Part shown: piece by piece, positions 36,089-43,755 of the stretch
Layout of the letters: the number at the start of each line of letters is the position of its first letter
How positions within the stretch are numbered: position 1 is the first letter of the stretch
Assembly: GCF_030534315.2 (NCBI RefSeq)
Contig: NZ_CP130558.2
Location: forward strand, 2,346,501 to 2,410,500
From: Thermoanaerobacterium sp. CMT5567-10
GTDB lineage: Bacteria; Bacillota; Thermoanaerobacteria; Thermoanaerobacterales; Thermoanaerobacteraceae
Reading direction: 5' to 3'
Length of the DNA stretch: 64,000 bases
Notes under the pieces: generated by a model
Database searches by the model: none
What the model was told of the DNA's origin: nothing
The model's input: only the letters and a program-made list of their open reading frames with translations
Made by a program: the position numbers and the translations under genes

Positions 36089-36313
36089 ATGAAAAAGAAC
36101 ATTTATCAATTAGCCGCATTTTTACAAGATGAGAACAACACTGGAAGCATATCAGCTGCAGATCTGCAGGAAGACATCGAACTGCTCAAAGAGGAAATCA
36201 TATCGTCATTGGCAGATAGAATAGGCAAAGCCGCAGCGGAGGATATGGTAAGTAACCTTACAACTTCTGTGTATGACCTGGGCTATATCGATGAAATCAG
36301 AGCGAGTGCGTAG
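36089..36313 (+). CDS. Small acidic protein of unknown function
   Basis: The 74-residue protein (MKKNIYQLAAFLQDEN ... IDEIRASA) is not recognised. It is helical and acidic, with the SD GAGGAGG upstream, and follows the Cys-rich pseudogene by 20 bp. Context suggests a phage-derived gene. Confidence 0.6.
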   Translation: MKKNIYQLAAFLQDENNTGSISAADLQEDIELLKEEIISSLADRIGKAAAEDMVSNLTTSVYDLGYIDEIRASA

Positions 36314-36387
36314 CAGATAAGATTAATTACCGGAGACACCAATACCATCAAAATAACGGCTTAATGTTTGAAAGGGAGGCTAACGAG

Positions 36388-36769
36388 ATGAGCAAAGCGT
36401 GTATATCATCGGTTTTTCAAAGGCAGATGGAACAAATGCGCAATATAAAGAACCTCATTTTTGATAATGATGCAATGGGAGAGCTCCCACCATTAGCCAG
36501 GTTATTATTTGCAGGCCTTTGGACCATGGTTGATGATAAGAGACGCATGGAGGACAATCACAGGAAGATGAAGAAGGTTATAATGGGATAATGATGACGT
36601 GAGTGCTGGCCAGATTGATGAAATGCTGCAGAGCCTACACGATAAACGCTTTATCGTGCGATACAGTGCGAATGGCAGCAATTACATTCAGATAAATAAC
36701 TTTAGCAAATACAGAAACCCGCAGCTTTATAGAAGGTGCAGTCAAATACCAGCGCCAGAGTTTCAATAG
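36388..36769 (+). pseudogene. Phage replisome-organizer-type protein, frameshifted
   Basis: ATG 36388 follows GGGAGG. The first part contains ELPPLARLLFAGLWTMVDDKRRMED, the N-terminal signature of phage replication-initiation/DnaT-like proteins, and stops at 36589-36591. The rest continues in another frame: DDVSAGQIDEMLQSLHDKRF, IVRYSANGSNYIQINNF and SKYRNPQ, to TAG 36767-36769. The break is near GGATAATGATGACG (36585-36598). Even restored it lacks the usual longer C-terminus. Confidence 0.75.
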
Positions 36770-36905
36770 TATTTTAATCAGATTTATAATGTAGTATAAT
36801 AGCAAAATACAGGGAACTTAATGAGCACCGGAAAGGCACAATAAAAGCACAGTGCCAATACGGTGCAAAGTGCTTATTTTCAGGAAAGAGGAGGTAACGA
36901 AGATC

Positions 36906-37238
36906 ATGGACAGACAAGCCGTTTATATATACAAGCTTCCGGATGAGGAAAGCTTTACCGGCATAGCTCTGGATGTACACATGCACAAAGGGAACCTCCG
37001 CTATTTTGATACCAATAGAGGCCATGAGATCCCGGGAAAGATTACAGAGGAGACCGAGAAGGGATTTGCCTTCATATCTGAAGGATACATGCAGGGAGAA
37101 TGGCAGTTCAAGGTATTGACAATCGAAGAGTTCAAGTGCAAATATTACAAGCTGGTCGAAGGCGGGCAGATGCTGGCGGCCAAACTAAATACCACAGAGG
37201 ACCTCCACCAATGGTATCGGAGGGAGTTCATAAATTAA
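36906..37238 (+). CDS. Island protein of unknown function
   Basis: The 110-residue protein (MDRQAVYIYKLPDEES ...) is not recognised. It is mixed alpha/beta in appearance, without membrane segments. ATG 36906 follows AGGAGGT at about 36891; the longer frame from 36852 has no SD. It has the same G/C-rich codon style as the rest of the island. The 135 bp after it contain only AT-rich sequence up to the attachment copy. Confidence 0.6.
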   Translation: MDRQAVYIYKLPDEESFTGIALDVHMHKGNLRYFDTNRGHEIPGKITEETEKGFAFISEGYMQGEWQFKVLTIEEFKCKYYKLVEGGQMLAAKLNTTEDLHQWYRREFIN

Positions 37239-37373
37239 ACTGTATTTAAGCATAAACCGTGGTAGCAATATGGCAGAGAAAAGATTTATAAACTATAAAA
37301 ATGGCAATAATTTTGATAATATGAATAATAGAAATAGCAGAAAACAATAGGAATAACGACGAATAAAACTTTA

Positions 37374-37391
37374 ACAATCGAGTGGGAATAG
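37374..37391 (+). repeat. Attachment-site copy 2 (recoded guaA tail)
   Basis: ACAATCGAGTGGGAATAG would encode TIEWE-stop like guaA, and is preceded by AAAAC as guaA is at a similar distance. No guaA body precedes it. This is what remains of the original gene end after the island brought its own replacement. Confidence 0.7.
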
Positions 37392-37401
37392 GGGTTTGAT
37401 A

Positions 37402-37434
37402 TTTTAGCATAATTATGATAAAATTATGCTAAAA
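37402..37434 (+). promoter_or_regulatory. Operator of the toxin-antitoxin operon
   Basis: TTTTAGCATAATT (37402-37414) and AATTATGCTAAAA (37422-37434) are a perfect 13-bp inverted repeat with 7-bp spacer, 21 bp before the antitoxin ATG. A nested palindrome CATAATTATG covers 37408-37417. Autorepression by the Phd-type antitoxin is expected. Confidence 0.75.
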
Positions 37435-37455
37435 TAATAAAGGGGTGATAATTGT

Positions 37456-37743
37456 ATGCCATATATTAGACCTGTTTCGGATTTGAGAAATAATTTTGCA
37501 GATATATCAAGGATTGTTCATGAAACTCAAGAACCTGTATTTTTGACCAAGAATGGTTATGGTGATATGGTTGTAATGAGCATGGAAGCTTATGAGCGAA
37601 AACTGTTTGAAAGTGAAATTTACTTTAAGCTAAAAGAAGCAGAGCTGGAAGCCAAAACAACTGATAAAAGATATTCCCATAAAGAAGTTTTTGATGAATT
37701 AAGGGCAAAACTTTCTGACAGGATGGAATCTGATGAAATATGA
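37456..37743 (+). CDS. Antitoxin, Phd/YefM family
   Basis: The 95-residue protein has the Phd/YefM N-terminal DNA-binding core (PVSDLRNNFADISRIVHETQ, VFLTKNGYGDMVVMSMEAY) and a helical C-terminal half that should wrap the toxin. It overlaps the toxin gene by 11 bp. The SD AAAGGGGTGAT precedes the ATG. Confidence 0.92.
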   Translation: MPYIRPVSDLRNNFADISRIVHETQEPVFLTKNGYGDMVVMSMEAYERKLFESEIYFKLKEAELEAKTTDKRYSHKEVFDELRAKLSDRMESDEI

Positions 37744-38041
37744 AATTAGATACCTGCCTTTGGCAAGTAGAGATTTATCTAATATTGTATCTTATATTGC
37801 AGATGAGTTAAAAGCACCAAAGGCAGCGATGGATTTAATTGATGCATTGGATACTTCTATATCAAGGCTTGCACAGTTCCCGTATTCATGCAGGGTATAT
37901 CAACCTGAAAAATCCCTTGAAAATGAATATAGAGTATTACCTGTAAAAAACTATTTAGTATTCTATGTGGTTAAAGAACAGGTTGTTGAGATTCACAGGG
38001 TTATATATGCTAAAATGGATTTAAGCAAAGTCATAAAATGA
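37733..38041 (+). CDS. Toxin, RelE/ParE family
   Basis: The 102-residue protein has the RelE/ParE fold signature: the N-terminal IRYLPLASRDLSNIVSYI helix pair, RLAQFPYSCRVY, and the C-terminal YRVLPVKNYLVFYVV strand. ParE members poison gyrase, RelE members cut mRNA at the ribosome; the sequence leans to ParE but the target is not certain. It lies just outside the island boundary. Confidence 0.92.
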   Translation: MKYEIRYLPLASRDLSNIVSYIADELKAPKAAMDLIDALDTSISRLAQFPYSCRVYQPEKSLENEYRVLPVKNYLVFYVVKEQVVEIHRVIYAKMDLSKVIK

Positions 38042-38206
38042 TATTATTGACACTATAGAAAATACAAACAATGAATGAAAATAACCGTACTAAAATTTTT
38101 TGAAGCCATAATTTTTTAATGAAAATAAAAATAATAATGGCATGGAATGCAGTAAAATCAATGGTAGAAAATAAAGAAAAAGCCTTAAACACAGAGCGGG
38201 AATAAA

Positions 38207-38246
38207 TTACGAACATTTATTATAAATATCAGAAAAATATTCGTAA
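38207..38246 (+). promoter_or_regulatory. Predicted PurR operator (PurBox pair)
   Basis: TTACGAACATTT (38207-38218) and the inverted AAATATTCGTAA (38235-38246) match at 11 of 12 positions and are 16 bp apart. CGAAC cores in inverted arrangement 16-17 bp apart are the Gram-positive PurR operator pattern. The pair ends 5 bp before the -35 box. PRPP is the effector that releases PurR. Confidence 0.65.
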
Positions 38247-38251
38247 AATTA

Positions 38252-38280
38252 TTGACTTGGATTAAAAAACTTGATATTAT
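38252..38280 (+). promoter_or_regulatory. Sigma-A promoter of the purine operon
   Basis: TTGACT (38252-38257) and TATTAT (38275-38280) are 17 bp apart, 24 bp upstream of the guanine aptamer. The 210 bp before the promoter (38042-38251) hold a degenerate copy of the guaA tail near 38181-38206 and the PurR boxes. Confidence 0.75.
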
Positions 38281-38304
38281 AATTGTGTCAGGACAAGTAA
38301 ATAC

Positions 38305-38375
38305 TACTCATATAATTCTGAGAATACGGCTCAGAAGTTTCTACCAGACAACCGTAAATTGTCTGACTATGAGTG
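38305..38375 (+). promoter_or_regulatory. Guanine riboswitch aptamer
   Basis: P1 TACTCATA (38305-38312) / TATGAGTG (38368-38375); P2 TCTGAG/CTCAGA with loop AATACGG; junction GTTTCTACC; P3 CAGACAA/TTGTCTG with loop CCGTAAA; and GACTATG with the guanine-specifying C. Both loops have the normal 7 nt. It is the first of two aptamers in tandem. Confidence 0.95.
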
Positions 38376-38378
38376 AAA

Positions 38379-38518
38379 GTGTACCTGAGGGTTCCAGCCT
38401 TGTATGCTTTTGACATTTTTAAAAGCATAGATAGTTTTTTAAAAGGTGTTCGGACCGAGCGGTACAGGCAATGTTGCCACACCTGTGGGATAAAAGCCCG
38501 GGAGGATAGGTTTCACTC
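38379..38518 (+). promoter_or_regulatory. PRPP riboswitch aptamer (ykkC subtype 2b)
   Basis: The ykkC core is present: CTGAGGGTTCC, CGGACCGAGCGG and CCTGTGGGATAAAAGCCCGG with GGAGG after it. A variable hairpin TATGCTTTT/AAAAGCATA lies near 38403-38429. Purine synthesis genes downstream point to PRPP rather than guanidine or ppGpp. Tandem guanine-PRPP riboswitches before purine genes are a described natural logic gate: PRPP on, guanine off. TTTCACTC (38511-38518) is complementary to 38371-38378, which overlaps P1 of the guanine aptamer. Confidence 0.9.
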
Positions 38519-38557
38519 TTTATGTTGGAATCTATCATCTCGGGCATATTTTATTTT
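38496..38557 (+). terminator. Terminator controlled by the tandem riboswitch
   Basis: A 19-bp imperfect stem joins 38496-38514 (the conserved GCCCGGGAGG end of the PRPP aptamer) with 38527-38545, followed by ATATTTTATTTT. Because its 5' arm is the aptamer itself, PRPP binding should prevent termination. Confidence 0.85.
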
Positions 38558-38593
38558 AATAGTGCTTTTATTACAATTATAAGGAGGATTATA

Positions 38594-40042
38594 ATGGTAA
38601 AGAACAATGACAAGAGAGGCTTTTTAGACAGTTTTTTTAAACTTAAAGAAAATGGCACAACAGTAAAGACTGAAGTAATAGCTGGCATAACCACTTTTAT
38701 AACGATGGCTTATATCATTTTTGTAAACCCATCAATACTTATGCAGGCCGGTATGAATTCAAAGGGACTTTTAGGTAATCAAGCAGTAAATTCTGGTTTG
38801 TCAATTGCCAATGATCCTGTAATCGGAGCTGTATTTGTTGCGACAATTTTGTCATCTGTTGTTGCGACATTGGTAATGGGATTGTTTGCAAATGTTCCGT
38901 TTGCCCTATCTGCTGGAATGGGTATGAATGCTTTCTTTACTTTTTATGTCGTATTGACACTGCACTATTCATGGCAGGCAGCATTATCACTTGCATTAAT
39001 AAGCGGTATTATCAATATAATTATAACTGCCACAAAACTGAGGATTTTGATTATAAAAGCGATACCACAATCGTTGAGAAGTGCTATTGGAGCCGGAATT
39101 GGGCTTTTTATCGCCATAATAGGCATGGAAAATGGCGGTATTGTAGCAAAAAGCAGCGATACTTTGATAACTTTAGGCAATTTCAAAGATCCGGGTGTAA
39201 TACTTACTGTAATCGGCATTGCTATAATAGCTGTACTTATGAGCAGAGGTGTTAAAGGTGCAATACTTATAGGTATTATTGCAACCACGATAATAGGTAT
39301 ACCTATGGGAATAACTAATGTTTCAAATCTGAAAACTATTGTGCAGATGCCGCCAAGTTTGGCACCTACATTTATGAAGTTGGATTTTGCAGGTCTTTTA
39401 AAGCCGGGTACAGATGGCAATATCATTTCAATCCTTACAGGGCTTATAACGGTTATTTTGGCCTTTAGTTTGGCGGATATGTTTGATGCCATTGGAACAT
39501 TAATTGGTACAGGTACAAAGACAGGTATTTTTAAAGAAGATGACTTCGAAAAATCAAATGGCGGTTTTAAGACTAGATTTGAAAGGGCTCTGTTTGCAGA
39601 CGCCATTGGTACTACGATAGGATCTTTTTTGGGGACAAGTACGATTACCACATACGTTGAAAGTGCATCAGGCATAAGTGAAGGTGGAAAGACAGGATTA
39701 ACATCTACTGTTGTTGCAATACTTTTCTTGATATCTCTATTCTTTGCTCCAATTATTGGCATAGTACCTTCACAAGCAACGGCACCTGCCCTTATAATCG
39801 TTGGAGCATTGATGATAGGTTCAGTTACAAAGGTGAATTTTGAAGACTTTAGTGAGGCATTTCCTGCGTTTATGACAATAGCTTTTATGCCTTTCACTTA
39901 CAGCATATCAAACGGTATAGCTGCTGGCTTTATTTTCTACCCGATAACGAAAGTTGTCGTAGGGAAAGCTAAAGAAGTTCATCCATTGATGTATATTATA
40001 GGACTATTGTTCCTATTAAGATTTGCATTCTTTATGGGTTGA
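38594..40042 (+). CDS. Purine permease, AzgA/PbuG-type NCS2 family
   Basis: The 482-residue membrane protein has about 12 to 14 hydrophobic segments and the AzgA-type motifs KTEVIAGITTFITMAYIIFVNP, ANVPFALSAGMGMNAFF, SLADMFDAIGTLIG and TTYVESASGISEGGKTGLT. It imports hypoxanthine/guanine (perhaps adenine) with protons. ATG 38594 follows AAGGAGG; the longer frame from 38522 reads through the terminator and is rejected. It is the first gene of the riboswitch-controlled purine operon. Confidence 0.93.
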   Translation: MVKNNDKRGFLDSFFKLKENGTTVKTEVIAGITTFITMAYIIFVNPSILMQAGMNSKGLLGNQAVNSGLSIANDPVIGAVFVATILSSVVATLVMGLFANVPFALSAGMGMNAFFTFYVVLTLHYSWQAALSLALISGIINIIITATKLRILIIKAIPQSLRSAIGAGIGLFIAIIGMENGGIVAKSSDTLITLGNFKDPGVILTVIGIAIIAVLMSRGVKGAILIGIIATTIIGIPMGITNVSNLKTIVQMPPSLAPTFMKLDFAGLLKPGTDGNIISILTGLITVILAFSLADMFDAIGTLIGTGTKTGIFKEDDFEKSNGGFKTRFERALFADAIGTTIGSFLGTSTITTYVESASGISEGGKTGLTSTVVAILFLISLFFAPIIGIVPSQATAPALIIVGALMIGSVTKVNFEDFSEAFPAFMTIAFMPFTYSISNGIAAGFIFYPITKVVVGKAKEVHPLMYIIGLLFLLRFAFFMG

Positions 40043-40050
40043 TAGCAGAC

Positions 40051-40086
40051 AAAATGCAGAAAGGGAAGATTTCCTTTCTGCATTTT
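40051..40086 (+). terminator. Internal hairpin between permease and purE
   Basis: A perfect 14-bp stem AAAATGCAGAAAGG (40051-40064) / CCTTTCTGCATTTT (40073-40086) with 8-nt loop. The T tract is only four bases inside the stem, so it is a weak terminator or mRNA-processing hairpin. No promoter fits in the 35 bp before purE, so readthrough must supply the pur genes. Confidence 0.7.
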
Positions 40087-40121
40087 ATAAATAAAAATAA
40101 ATAAAATAGGGGGAAGTTATT

Positions 40122-40613
40122 ATGCCGAAGGTTGCGGTTGTAATGGGAAGTGACTCTGATTTTCCGTTGGTTAAAAAGGCTTTAGAGCTTTTTAAGGAAT
40201 TTAATATTGAGTTTGATGCCAGAGTTATTTCAGCTCATAGGACACCTGATATAGCACATGATTTTGCCAAAGAAGCAGTAAAAAATGGATATGAAGTAAT
40301 AATAGCTGCTGCTGGCAAAGCAGCACATTTAGCTGGTGTTATAGCATCTATGACGCCACTCCCAGTGATTGGGATTCCTGTAAAATCATCGACTCTGGAT
40401 GGTTTAGATTCTTTATTGTCTACTGTTCAAATGCCACAGGGTATACCCGTTGCGACAGTTGCGATAGATGGTTCTTACAATGCAGCATTGTTGGCAATAG
40501 AGATACTGGGCATAAAGTATCCAGAATTGATGGAGAAAGTCATTGAGTATAAAAAGAAATTGTCAGAAGAAGTTATTGAAAAAGATAAAAAATTACAGGG
40601 GGAGATTGTTTAA
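40122..40613 (+). CDS. purE: 5-(carboxyamino)imidazole ribonucleotide mutase
   Basis: The 163-residue class I PurE has GSDSDFPLV and SAHRTPD, the CAIR-binding loops. It converts N5-CAIR to CAIR. No purK is adjacent. SD GGGGGAAG precedes the ATG. It ends one base before purC. Confidence 0.96.
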   Translation: MPKVAVVMGSDSDFPLVKKALELFKEFNIEFDARVISAHRTPDIAHDFAKEAVKNGYEVIIAAAGKAAHLAGVIASMTPLPVIGIPVKSSTLDGLDSLLSTVQMPQGIPVATVAIDGSYNAALLAIEILGIKYPELMEKVIEYKKKLSEEVIEKDKKLQGEIV

Positions 40614-41321
40614 ATGGAAAAGTTAAGCATGTTGTATGAAGGGAAAGCAAAAAAGGTCTTTAGGACAAGCGATGAAGATTTTTACATTATTGAATATAAA
40701 GATGATGCTACAGCATTTAACGGTATAAAAAAAGGCACTATTCAAAACAAAGGAGTATTAAATAACGAAATATCTACAATACTATTTGAATTGCTTGAAA
40801 AAGAAGGCGTTCCTACGCATTTTGTAAAAAAATTGAATGATAGAGAAATGCTTGTTAAGAAAGTAGAAATTTATCCAATAGAAGTTTTAATAAGAAATTA
40901 TGCTGCAGGAAGCATTTCAAAGAGATTAGGCATTGAAGAAGGGGCAAAACTTAAAAGGACTGTATTGGAATTTTGCTATAAGAACGATGAACTCGGAGAT
41001 CCTTTTATTAATGAATATCATATCGAAGCTATGGGATTAGCCACAAAAGATGAAGTTGAAACAATGAAAAATTATTCCTTTAAAATCAATGATATACTCT
41101 CTAAATATTTCATATCTAAAAATATCATTTTGGTAGATTTCAAATTAGAATTTGGAAAGTCAAAAGATGGAATTGTCTTAGCAGATGAGATATCGCCTGA
41201 TACATGCAGATTTTGGGACAGTGTAACTATGGAAAAACTTGATAAAGATAGGTTTAGAAGAGATCTTGGAAATGTAGAAGGAGCTTATGTAGAAGTATTG
41301 AATCGACTTGAAAAACAGTGA
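40614..41321 (+). CDS. purC: SAICAR synthetase
   Basis: The 235-residue protein has the PurC motifs [34 protein letters not shown] and [12 protein letters not shown]. It joins CAIR with aspartate using ATP. It starts directly after the purE stop (SD CAGGGGGAG). Confidence 0.97.
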   Translation: MEKLSMLYEGKAKKVFRTSDEDFYIIEYKDDATAFNGIKKGTIQNKGVLNNEISTILFELLEKEGVPTHFVKKLNDREMLVKKVEIYPIEVLIRNYAAGSISKRLGIEEGAKLKRTVLEFCYKNDELGDPFINEYHIEAMGLATKDEVETMKNYSFKINDILSKYFISKNIILVDFKLEFGKSKDGIVLADEISPDTCRFWDSVTMEKLDKDRFRRDLGNVEGAYVEVLNRLEKQ

Positions 41322-41330
41322 GGTAAAATT

Positions 41331-42728
41331 ATGAATAAGACTATAAAATTGAAAGAAGAATGTGGGGTATTTGGCGCATTTAGCTTAAACAATGCAGTAC
41401 ATCATCATATTTATTATGGGCTTCAAGCACTGCAACACCGTGGACAGGAAAGTGCAGGGATTGCTGTTTTAAAAGGGTCATATGTCAACTGTATAAAAAG
41501 TATGGGCCTCGTTCTTGATGTATTTTCTAAAGAAAATTTAGATGAGCTTGAAGGAAACGTTGCAATCGGCCATGTCAGGTATTCTACAACAGGAAACAGC
41601 GATGTCTGCAATGCACAGCCATTTGTTGCAAATTTTAGCAACGGATACATGGCACTGGCACATAACGGTAATTTAATAAATGCGGTAGAACTACGCACAG
41701 AACTTGAAAGCGAAGGTAGGATTCTTCAGACAACATCTGATAGTGAGATTATACTTCACCTAATAGCCAAATATTACAAGTACGGTTTAGTTGAATCTTT
41801 GAAAAAGACGATGAACAAGATAAAGGGCTCTTATGCATTAGTGATATTAATGGAGGATAAATTGATAGGCATAAGGGATAAAAACGGCATAAGGCCGCTT
41901 TGCATAGGCAAAAAAGGTGATGATTACTATCTATCGTCTGAATCATGTGCACTTGATGTGATTGGTGCTGAACTTGTAAGGGATGTGAAGCCAGGGGAAA
42001 TAGTGATAATTGATAAAAATGGCTTAAATACAGTAAAAATTGATACTGATGCAGCCAAGATGTCATGTGTTTTTGAATATATATACTTTTCAAGGCCTGA
42101 CAGTGTTTTAGAAGGTATTAGCGTGTACAAGGCCAGATACGAGATGGGAAAGAGACTAGCAATCGAAAGCCATGTAGATGCTGATTTGGTTGTACCTGTT
42201 CCTGATTCTGGTGTACCGGCTTCCCGTGGATATTCATTCCAATCTGGTATACCGATTGGTGAAGGCCTTATAAAAAATAAATATATCGGAAGGACATTTA
42301 TATGCCCTAAGCAGATAGATAGAGAAATTGGAGTAAGAGTCAAATTAAATGTTTTGAGTGAATTAGTAAGGGATAAGAGAATAGTTTTGATTGACGATTC
42401 TATTGTACGAGGTACAACGATGAAGAGATTGGTTTCACTTTTAAAAAAAGGTGGAGCAAAAGAAGTCCATGTTAGGATTAGCTCACCGCCTGTAAAGTAT
42501 TCATGCTATTTTGGAATAGACACTCCTACAAAAAAAGAGTTGGTAGGTGCTACAATGGAAGTCCAGGAGATATGCGAGTATATTGGAGCTAATAGTTTAA
42601 GCTTTTTAAGCATAGAAGGTTTGAAAGAAAGTGTAGGTATGTGTAGCATCTGTGCAGCGTGTTTTGATGGAAAGTATCCTATGGAAGTGCCAAAGGAAGG
42701 CAGCAAGTATCTGTTTGAAAAAAAGTAA
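41331..42728 (+). CDS. purF: Amidophosphoribosyltransferase
   Basis: The 465-residue protein has an N-terminal propeptide of 10 residues before the catalytic Cys11 in ECGVFGAF, a type II amidotransferase domain and a phosphoribosyltransferase domain with the PRPP loop LIDDSIVRGTT. Cysteines in MCSICAAC fit the Bacillus-type 4Fe-4S enzyme. It uses PRPP and glutamine for the first step of purine synthesis, which ties it to the PRPP riboswitch. Confidence 0.97.
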   Translation: MNKTIKLKEECGVFGAFSLNNAVHHHIYYGLQALQHRGQESAGIAVLKGSYVNCIKSMGLVLDVFSKENLDELEGNVAIGHVRYSTTGNSDVCNAQPFVANFSNGYMALAHNGNLINAVELRTELESEGRILQTTSDSEIILHLIAKYYKYGLVESLKKTMNKIKGSYALVILMEDKLIGIRDKNGIRPLCIGKKGDDYYLSSESCALDVIGAELVRDVKPGEIVIIDKNGLNTVKIDTDAAKMSCVFEYIYFSRPDSVLEGISVYKARYEMGKRLAIESHVDADLVVPVPDSGVPASRGYSFQSGIPIGEGLIKNKYIGRTFICPKQIDREIGVRVKLNVLSELVRDKRIVLIDDSIVRGTTMKRLVSLLKKGGAKEVHVRISSPPVKYSCYFGIDTPTKKELVGATMEVQEICEYIGANSLSFLSIEGLKESVGMCSICAACFDGKYPMEVPKEGSKYLFEKK

Positions 42729-42744
42729 AATTGAGGAGGATACC

Positions 42745-43755
42745 ATGAATTACAAAGATGCCGGTGTTAATATTGATGAGGGCAATAAATTTGTTGAAAT
42801 GATAAAGCCTATAGCGAAGACGACAATGATTGATGGTGTTTTAAATGGAATAGGCGGTTTTGGTGCACTGTATGAAATCAAAGATTATAAAAATCCAGTT
42901 TTAGTTTCTGGTACTGATGGCGTTGGAACAAAGCTTAAGATTGCTTTTATGATGGAAAAGTATGATACTATAGGTATAGACTTAGTTGCGATGTGCGTAA
43001 ATGACATAATTGTCAGTGGAGCAAAGCCGCTTTTTTTTCTTGATTATTTCGCTACAGGTAAATTAGATGGCAGCGTAGGATTGGAAGTAATTAAAGGAAT
43101 AGCAGAAGGTTGCCGCGAGGCTAGGTGCGCATTGATTGGTGGTGAGACAGCAGAGCTTCCGGGGATGTACAATAATGGTGAATTTGACCTTGCAGGTTTT
43201 GCTGTTGGCGTCGTTGAAAAAGACGAAATAATAGATGGCAGCAATATTGAGCCTGGCGATGCTATAATAGGACTTGCTTCATCTGGAATACATTCCAATG
43301 GATATTCTTTAGTCAGAAAAGTCTTATTTGAAGAAGGTAACATGAATATTGATGATTATTTAGATGAATATGGATTATCGTTAGGTGAAGTGATTTTAAA
43401 ACCTACAAAGATATACGTTAAGGCTTTAGACAGTCTAAAAGGCATAAATATTAAAGGAATGGCACATATAACAGGTGGTGGATTTATCGACAATATACCG
43501 AGGACTTTGAAAGATGGAGTTTCTGCAAAGATAAATAAAGGAACATGGGATGTACCTTATATCTTTACACTATTAAAAGAAATGGGCAATATAGATGAAG
43601 ATGAAATGTACAGGACATTTAACATGGGGATAGGCATGATTATAATCGTATCAAGAGAACAATGCGATGATGCTGTAAAGCGATTGGAAGGTATAGGTGA
43701 GAAACCATATATAATAGGTGAAATTGTAAATGGTAAAAAAGAGGTATTGATATGA
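42745..43755 (+). CDS. purM: Phosphoribosylformylglycinamidine cyclo-ligase (AIR synthetase)
   Basis: The 336-residue protein has the PurM motifs SGTDGVGTKLK, IGGETAELPGMY and HITGGGFIDNIPR. It closes the imidazole ring, FGAM to AIR. ATG 42745 follows GAGGAGG; the frame is open upstream within purF without an SD there. It overlaps purN by 4 bp (ATGA). Confidence 0.97.
   Translation: MNYKDAGVNIDEGNKFVEMIKPIAKTTMIDGVLNGIGGFGALYEIKDYKNPVLVSGTDGVGTKLKIAFMMEKYDTIGIDLVAMCVNDIIVSGAKPLFFLDYFATGKLDGSVGLEVIKGIAEGCREARCALIGGETAELPGMYNNGEFDLAGFAVGVVEKDEIIDGSNIEPGDAIIGLASSGIHSNGYSLVRKVLFEEGNMNIDDYLDEYGLSLGEVILKPTKIYVKALDSLKGINIKGMAHITGGGFIDNIPRTLKDGVSAKINKGTWDVPYIFTLLKEMGNIDEDEMYRTFNMGIGMIIIVSREQCDDAVKRLEGIGEKPYIIGEIVNGKKEVLI

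Larger units (their letters stand above)
33890..37391. mobile_element. Decayed genomic island integrated at the guaA 3' end
   Basis: The segment is bounded by an imperfect 18-bp direct repeat of the guaA tail (33890-33907 and 37374-37391, 15 of 18 identical). Inside are an integrase C-terminal remnant adjacent to guaA, an XRE/zinc-ribbon/Fic cassette, a Cys-rich gene with an internal stop, a frameshifted phage replication-type gene and two short phage-style ORFs. Codon use is visibly richer in G/C (many CTG, GCC, CGG) than the flanks. It is probably no longer mobile. Confidence 0.75.

Noticed and set aside
35608-36119. Several overlapping minus-strand frames in the island
   Set aside because: They have no SD and low-complexity, hydrophobic composition; the plus strand carries a Cys-rich gene remnant with a good SD.
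37350-37367. ACAATAGGAATAAC as another guaA-tail copy
   Set aside because: It shares only GGAATAAC and a short ACAAT with guaA and lies 20 bp from a much better match; likely chance.
38522-38593. Upstream extension of the purine permease
   Set aside because: It would read through the terminator stem of the PRPP riboswitch; AAGGAGG just before ATG 38594 marks the start.
38965-39897. A 310-codon minus-strand frame opposite the purine permease
   Set aside because: It is the mirror of a conserved membrane protein and has no SD or family resemblance; the plus-strand AzgA-type motifs are clear.
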